A DNA stretch of 64,000 nucleotides, from contig JAETRU010000001.1 of assembly GCA_021769965.1 (NCBI GenBank), positions 62,001 to 126,000 on the forward strand, given 5' to 3'. Source of the DNA: Eubacterium sp. (GTDB lineage: Bacteria; Bacillota; Clostridia; Peptostreptococcales; Anaerovoracaceae). This document shows positions 60,340-64,000 of this stretch, one piece after another; the first letter of the stretch is position 1; each line of letters opens with the position of its first letter. The notes under the pieces were generated by a model. That model made no database searches. It had not been told where the DNA came from and saw only the letters and a list, made by a program, of their open reading frames with translations. Position numbers and translations under genes: made by a program.

Positions 60340-60763
60340 GATCGTCCTCTTCCGCGTCGGGATCGAAACCTTCAAGACCGGCATAGGTTTTGCCGTTCTT
60401 CTGCGCGTAGTCATAAATCGCTGATTTGATCGCGTGATCTGCCAGCACGGAGCAGTGTACTTTCACCGCGGGCAGGCCTCCCAGTTCCTCGATGATCTGC
60501 TTGTTGCTGATCTCCAGCGCTTCATCGATGGTTTTGCCGATGATCATGGAAGTAGCCATGCTGGAAGACGCAATAGCGCTGCCGCAGCCAAAGGTCTTAA
60601 ATTTCGCGTCGGTGATCACATCGTTTTCCACGTTGATCTGGATCTGCATCATGTCGCCACAGACGGGACTTCCGTAAGTGCCCGTGCCGTCCGGATTTTC
60701 CAGCTCACCTACATTTCTCGGATTCATAAAATGATCCATGACTGTATCGTTATATAATGCCAT
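60317..60763 (-). CDS. iscU: Iron-sulfur cluster scaffold protein IscU/NifU-like
   Basis: The 148-residue scaffold assembles Fe-S clusters using sulfur from IscS. Three conserved cysteines are visible: GSPVCGDMMQI, TFGCGSAIASSS and VHCSVLADHAIKSAI. The start NDTVMDHFMNPRNVGEL is the NifU_N signature. A C-terminal acidic tail (DPDAEEDDHDHIEEE) is unusual and may bind metal. The start ATG 60763 is preferred over the track's 60775 for its ribosome-site spacing. It follows iscS by five bases, the standard clostridial order. Confidence 0.94.
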   Translation of the reverse strand: MALYNDTVMDHFMNPRNVGELENPDGTGTYGSPVCGDMMQIQINVENDVITDAKFKTFGCGSAIASSSMATSMIIGKTIDEALEISNKQIIEELGGLPAVKVHCSVLADHAIKSAIYDYAQKNGKTYAGLEGFDPDAEEDDHDHIEEE

Positions 60764-60768
60764 TGCTT

Positions 60769-61938
60769 TTACCATCCTTTCTCGCCGTTTACAGGAGACA
60801 GCGCTCTGAGCTTTGCTACGATCTCCTTCAGGCTTTCTATTACGTAATCTATGTCTTCTTTTGTTGTAAAGTCTCCTACAGTAAACCGTACTGTTCCGTG
60901 GATCATCTCTACCGGAACGCCCAGCGCGGTCAGCACATGAGACGGCTCCAGAGATTTTGACGAACAGGCTGAACCGGTGGAAACAGCGATCCCCTTATAA
61001 TCCAGCAGCAGCAGGATCGATTCGCCTTCAATGTATTTGAAGGTGATGTTGGCATTGCCCGGATGACGGTGCTCCATGGTTCCATTGACAAAAGTGTCAG
61101 GAATTTCACTGGTCACTCTTTCGATCAGATAATCTCTCAGCTCCTTGCAGTGGCTGATGTGTTTCTCCATATTTGCTTCTGCCAGTTCCGCGGCCTTGCC
61201 GAAACCAATGATGGACGCCAGATTCTCTGTACCGGCTCTGCGCCCCATTTCCTGCGCGCCGCCGTGAAGATAGTTTGCGATCCGCAGGCCTTTACGCATG
61301 TACAAAGCACCTACTCCTTTCGGTCCGTAGATCTTGTGGGCAGACATACTCATCAGATCTACCCCCAGATCCTTCACATCGATAGGCACATTTGCCAGCG
61401 CCTGCACTGCGTCTGTATGAAACAGGATCCCATGTTTCTTTGCGATCGCTGCCAGTTCTTTGATCGGCTCTACCGTGCCGACTTCGTTATTGACCATCAT
61501 AACGCTGATCAGGATCGTTTTATCTGTGATCGCCTTCTCCAGTTCGGCCGGATCGACCAGACCGTCAGGCTGCACATCCAGATATGTAACTTCATATCCG
61601 TTCTTTTCCAGGAATGCGCAGGAATGGAGCATCGCGTGGTGTTCGATCCTCGTGGTGATGATGTGATTGCCTTTATCTTTTAACGCCTGCGCTGCGCCGA
61701 ATACCGCCCAGTTATCTGCTTCACTGCCGCAGCCGGTGAAATAGATCTCTTTCGGATCGGCGTGGATCAGTTTCGCAACCTGCGCTCTTGCCTGATCCAG
61801 CGCTGCCTTTGCTTCCAGCCCCTGAGAATACAGGCTGGACGGATTGCCGAATTTCTCAGTAAAGTACGGGAGCATCGCGGAGAGCACCTCTTCCTTTACC
61901 GGAGTGGTCGCAGAATAGTCCAAATAAACTTGTCTCAT
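60769..61938 (-). CDS. iscS: Cysteine desulfurase
   Basis: IscS/NifS takes sulfur from cysteine for Fe-S clusters and tRNA thiolation. The 389-residue PLP enzyme has YLDYSATTPVKEEVLSAM, the PLP Lys in MSAHKIYGPKG, and the active Cys in TGSACSSKSLEPSHVL. Length is normal. The ATG at 61938 follows AAGGAGA. It begins a small operon with iscU and mnmA. An Rrf2/IscR regulator, common upstream in Clostridia, is not present here. Confidence 0.95.
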   Translation of the reverse strand: MRQVYLDYSATTPVKEEVLSAMLPYFTEKFGNPSSLYSQGLEAKAALDQARAQVAKLIHADPKEIYFTGCGSEADNWAVFGAAQALKDKGNHIITTRIEHHAMLHSCAFLEKNGYEVTYLDVQPDGLVDPAELEKAITDKTILISVMMVNNEVGTVEPIKELAAIAKKHGILFHTDAVQALANVPIDVKDLGVDLMSMSAHKIYGPKGVGALYMRKGLRIANYLHGGAQEMGRRAGTENLASIIGFGKAAELAEANMEKHISHCKELRDYLIERVTSEIPDTFVNGTMEHRHPGNANITFKYIEGESILLLLDYKGIAVSTGSACSSKSLEPSHVLTALGVPVEMIHGTVRFTVGDFTTKEDIDYVIESLKEIVAKLRALSPVNGEKGW

Positions 61939-62012
61939 AAGAGTTTCTCCTTGTATACTTAGCTTGTGACCCGTTGCGGGCTGCAAACTTTTCTTTTTTT
62001 GGTTACAAGCAT

Positions 62013-62042
62013 ATTATACCAAACTCTGTCCCCGATTAAACA
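62013..62042 (-). promoter_or_regulatory. Probable promoter and leader hairpin of iscS-iscU-mnmA
   Basis: On the minus strand TATAAT sits about 75 bases before iscS with a weak -35 (TGTTTA). In the leader GCTTGTAACC can pair with GGGTCACAAGC around about 27 bases. Confidence 0.5.
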
Positions 62043-62059
62043 GGCAGATTTTGCGTTTT

Positions 62060-62503
62060 TCAGATTTTTTTCAGCTGAGTCAGCTTTGTCTTCCTGTTTT
62101 GATCCTCCGCTGTAAAGTAATACTGCTGCTTGTCCTGCCACTTTCCCTGCTGACCGCTCATGACGTAAGATATCTCAGCTTTGCCTTTGATGATGCCGTA
62201 GCTGCTCCTTCTGCAGGATCTGATCTTTATCTTATATTCCTGAATGCGGTCCATATCTGTAGCGCTGTACGCCTCCATCAGGGTCAGATCGTTTTTCAGA
62301 AGACTGTCCTTTTCGATTTTTTTGAGTTCTCCCTCTGTTTTATCAAAACTGCTCTTCTGGCTGTAAAAGTCATTGAGCACAATGATACGGCCGGCGATCA
62401 GCTCTTTGATCTGCTGGTTGTCCGTATTGGGCCGTCCTACGATACCTGCTGTCAGAAACATGATCAAAAGCACGCACAGATTCACAACATACAGTTTTTT
62501 CAT
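62060..62503 (-). CDS. Small secreted or membrane-anchored protein
   Basis: The 147-residue protein starts at ATG 62503, after GGGAGG; the track's start is upstream. It opens with a signal-peptide or anchor-like helix (KKLYVVNLCVLLIMFLTAGIV), then a charged helical region with FYSQKSSFDKTEGELKKIEKDSLL and a strand-rich end (YGIIKGKAEISYVMSGQQGKWQDKQQYYF). There is no lipobox. I do not recognise the family. The gene is preceded by a long non-coding stretch rich in GGTTTC palindromes, which suggests specific control. Confidence 0.7.
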   Translation of the reverse strand: MKKLYVVNLCVLLIMFLTAGIVGRPNTDNQQIKELIAGRIIVLNDFYSQKSSFDKTEGELKKIEKDSLLKNDLTLMEAYSATDMDRIQEYKIKIRSCRRSSYGIIKGKAEISYVMSGQQGKWQDKQQYYFTAEDQNRKTKLTQLKKI

Positions 62504-62553
62504 TTTCTTATCCTCCCTTAAATTCCCCTTGTTATGTATATGCGGCCGGCGCT

Positions 62554-62786
62554 GGTTTCGTTTTTGGACATTTTGGTTTCTATTGAAACAAAAATTCCTG
62601 AAAATGAAACCAAATTTTCTTGCTAACGCCAATTCACGCTTAAATACTTGATTTTTTTATAGTATTCTCCTTTATCTTCCAGCATAAATATTCCATTTTA
62701 TGATTTCACAGGCATTCAGATCACTGCCAGAAGACTTTAGAAGGCATTTGGTTTCTGTTTTTTAGAAAATGGTTTCTATTGAAACC
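62554..62786. repeat. Cluster of GGTTTC/GAAACC palindromes upstream of the secreted-protein gene
   Basis: Within the 382-base gap 62504-62885, GGTTTC or GAAAC(C) occurs at least seven times. Two are palindromes with the same spacer, GGTTTCTATTGAAAC at 62575-62589 and GGTTTCTATTGAAACC at 62771-62786. Single sites lie at 62554, 62606 and 62750. Gaps between them contain no recognisable gene. Position and symmetry suit binding sites of one dimeric regulator. Confidence 0.6.
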
Positions 62787-62834
62787 AAAACAGTAAAAAA
62801 AGAAACAGCGCATTCCGCCGCTTCTTCATCATAA

Positions 62835-62872
62835 CTTAAAAAGCGAGCAGAATATGTAGAATCCTGCCCGCT
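62835..62872 (-). terminator. Rho-independent terminator after DUF896 gene
   Basis: On the minus strand AGCGGGCAGGA pairs with TTCTGCTCGCT (two G-T pairs) around nine bases, followed by TTTT. It lies 13 bases after the DUF896 stop. Confidence 0.82.
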
Positions 62873-62885
62873 CTGAGATTTATTT

Positions 62886-63101
62886 TCAACTGTGTTTTGT
62901 TCTGCCCGGTTTCGTGATCTTTCCGTCCTTTTCAACGATCTCGATCTGATCCAGCTGGGATCTGAGATTCGCTTTAAACGAATCGATGTATTCTCTTCGC
63001 AGCATCTGCTGCTCATTCTTTTCCGCTTCTGTCAGACCTTCTGGTGTCTTGGCCTTTCGCGCCAGTTCATTGATACGGTTAATTTTTTCCTGTGTGATCA
63101 T
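62886..63101 (-). CDS. DUF896 family protein (YnzC-like)
   Basis: The 71-residue helical protein reads ITQEKINRINELARKAKTPEGLTEAEKNEQQMLRREYIDSFKANLRSQLDQIEIVEKDG, an excellent match to DUF896/YnzC in pattern. B. subtilis ynzC lies in the SOS operon with yneA and yneB; here it is alone, 26 kb from the YneA-like gene, and no LexA box is visible. The molecular role is unknown. AAGGA is eight bases before ATG, and a near-consensus promoter lies upstream. Confidence 0.9.
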   Translation of the reverse strand: MITQEKINRINELARKAKTPEGLTEAEKNEQQMLRREYIDSFKANLRSQLDQIEIVEKDGKITKPGRTKHS

Positions 63102-63138
63102 GCATTTTATCCTTCTTTCAAACTAATGTCTAACCTTT

Positions 63139-63167
63139 AATTTACATGACAAAAAATCATGTGTCAA
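63139..63167 (-). promoter_or_regulatory. Promoter of the DUF896 gene with spacer inverted repeat
   Basis: On the minus strand TTGACA, 17 bases, then TAAATT. The spacer is CATGA-N7-TCATG, an inverted repeat centred between the boxes that could bind a repressor. Confidence 0.7.
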
Positions 63168-63211
63168 TAGCATTTCGAAATTTTACCGGGCAAACCTTAT
63201 ATTCAAGCCTT

Positions 63212-63992
63212 CTATTCCTGATACCATTGGGCCTGAGCACGATACATCTTGGCGTAATATCCGTCCAGCGCCATAAGGCTGTCATGTGTACCGTCCTCCA
63301 CGATCTGTCCTTCATGAAAGACCAGAACTCTGTCCACCATGCGGGTGATTCCAAGCCGGTGAGAGATGAGCAAAGTCGTCTTTCCCGCCGTCATACCCGC
63401 GAAGTTCTTATACAATTCTGCCTCTGCCAGCGGATCAAGCGCCGCCGTCGGCTCATCGAGGATCATAAGCGCTGAACTTTCCGATCTCCTCATCTGCTCC
63501 ATTTGGCTGCCTGTTCACCAGATCATCAATATTGGCCTGACGAAGAAGCTGTAAAAGTTCTTTTTCATCCATTGTAAATCCTGTCTCCGAAGCCTCTATA
63601 TTTTCCCGGATCGTGCCTTCATAATGGCAAAAGTCTTGAAATACCGCTGCGGTGGACTTTCTGATCCTGCTGATCTGTGTTTCTTCCAAAGCCTCTCCGT
63701 TCACAGTGATCTTTCCCTCCTGCGGCGTATAGAACCCCATGATCAAATTGATAAAAGTGCTCTTACCGCTGCCGTTCTCACCAACGATGGCCACGGTTTC
63801 CCCATCCTTAATGCTGACAGAAAGGTCTCGAATAACTATTCTGTCTGACGACGGATATGTAAAGGACACGTGATCAAAACCAATAGAAACAGACGCAAGT
63901 CCCTTGTCCGCGCATTGCTCGCCCTCTGTCGAAAGTTCCTGCAAATCAAAGAAATCCTTCATATATGAAATATTCTGTCCGAACTCCATCAA
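63212..63992 (-). pseudogene. ABC exporter ATPase with deleted signature motif (cut by window end)
   Basis: Reading from the window edge on the minus strand, the frame has an ABC exporter ATPase with FTYPSSDRIVIRDLSVSIKDGETVAIVGENGSGKST (Walker A) and VFQDFCHYEGTIRENI (Q-loop), then stops at 63453 after GADEEIGKFS. The next frame resumes with SSALMILDEPTAALD (Walker B) and LISHRLG (His switch). The segment between, which should hold LSGGQ, is missing and the frame is shifted. About 25 codons were lost. The product cannot be a working ATPase. The membrane half, if any, lies outside the window. Confidence 0.82.
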
Positions 63993-64000
63993 AGAGATCA

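Noticed and set aside
1-64000. tRNA or rRNA genes and CRISPR arrays
   Set aside because: I saw no cloverleaf with a GTTCGAATC arm in an intergenic gap and no regularly spaced repeats. The few TTCGAA matches lie inside coding genes.

Overview
The window looks like chromosomal DNA of a spore-forming, low- to mid-GC member of the Clostridia (Bacillota). Three things suggest this: a complete spoIIIA operon, RNase J with a YlbF-family partner, and the Clostridia-type order iscS-iscU-mnmA-...-alaS-ireB-ruvX. The balanced base composition and gene content would fit an Anaerovoracaceae or Eubacteriales relative, but that placement is inference. I saw no rRNA, tRNA, CRISPR array, prophage or intact insertion sequence.

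Left half (1 to about 37.8 kb, all genes on +). In order: the aspS 3' end; nadD-yqeK-rsfS-leuS; RNase J and ylbF; efp; mltG-trmR-U32 peptidase (tRNA wobble uridine hydroxylation and methoxylation) with a CNNM/CorC protein; a TetM-like translational GTPase fused to a YacP/Rae1-type NYN nuclease; a decayed XRE regulator; spoIIIAA to spoIIIAH with unusually short SpoIIIAF and SpoIIIAG; an Asp23 protein, nusB, a TsaD paralogue, xseA-xseB, ispA-dxs-tlyA; an aminotransferase; a double-GNAT protein; mutS-mutL-miaA; a tyrosine recombinase; a methionine gamma-lyase-family protein; a TVP38 membrane protein; and a YneA-like LysM protein behind LexA-type boxes.

Junction (about 37.4 to 43.3 kb). This is an accessory zone where gene direction changes. 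It holds gene remnants (nitrilase, SDR and ABC ATPase fragments), a CaiB/BaiF CoA-transferase, and an XRE regulator with a 4-TM protein, whose promoter lies under a 26-bp perfect palindrome. Divergent from that pair is a frameshifted methyltransferase with a coiled-coil and membrane tail. A VOC protein ends the zone.

Right half (43.3 to 64 kb, all genes on -). First comes a purine operon transcribed purE-purC-purM-purN-purO-purH(formyltransferase only)-purD-purL, with a hairpin-rich spacer before purD. It is followed, in map order, by ruvX, ireB, alaS, a phosphoglucomutase, a small membrane protein, mnmA, iscU and iscS. Then come a small secreted protein preceded by a cluster of GGTTTC/GAAACC palindromes, a DUF896 protein, and an ABC exporter ATPase that has lost its signature motif.

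Functionally, most of the window is core translation, RNA processing, DNA repair, sporulation and nucleotide synthesis. The unusual material is the TetM-NYN fusion, the reduced spoIIIA set, the XRE/4-TM/methyltransferase locus, the SOS-type yneA locus and two non-coding elements (pur operon spacer and GGTTTC cluster).
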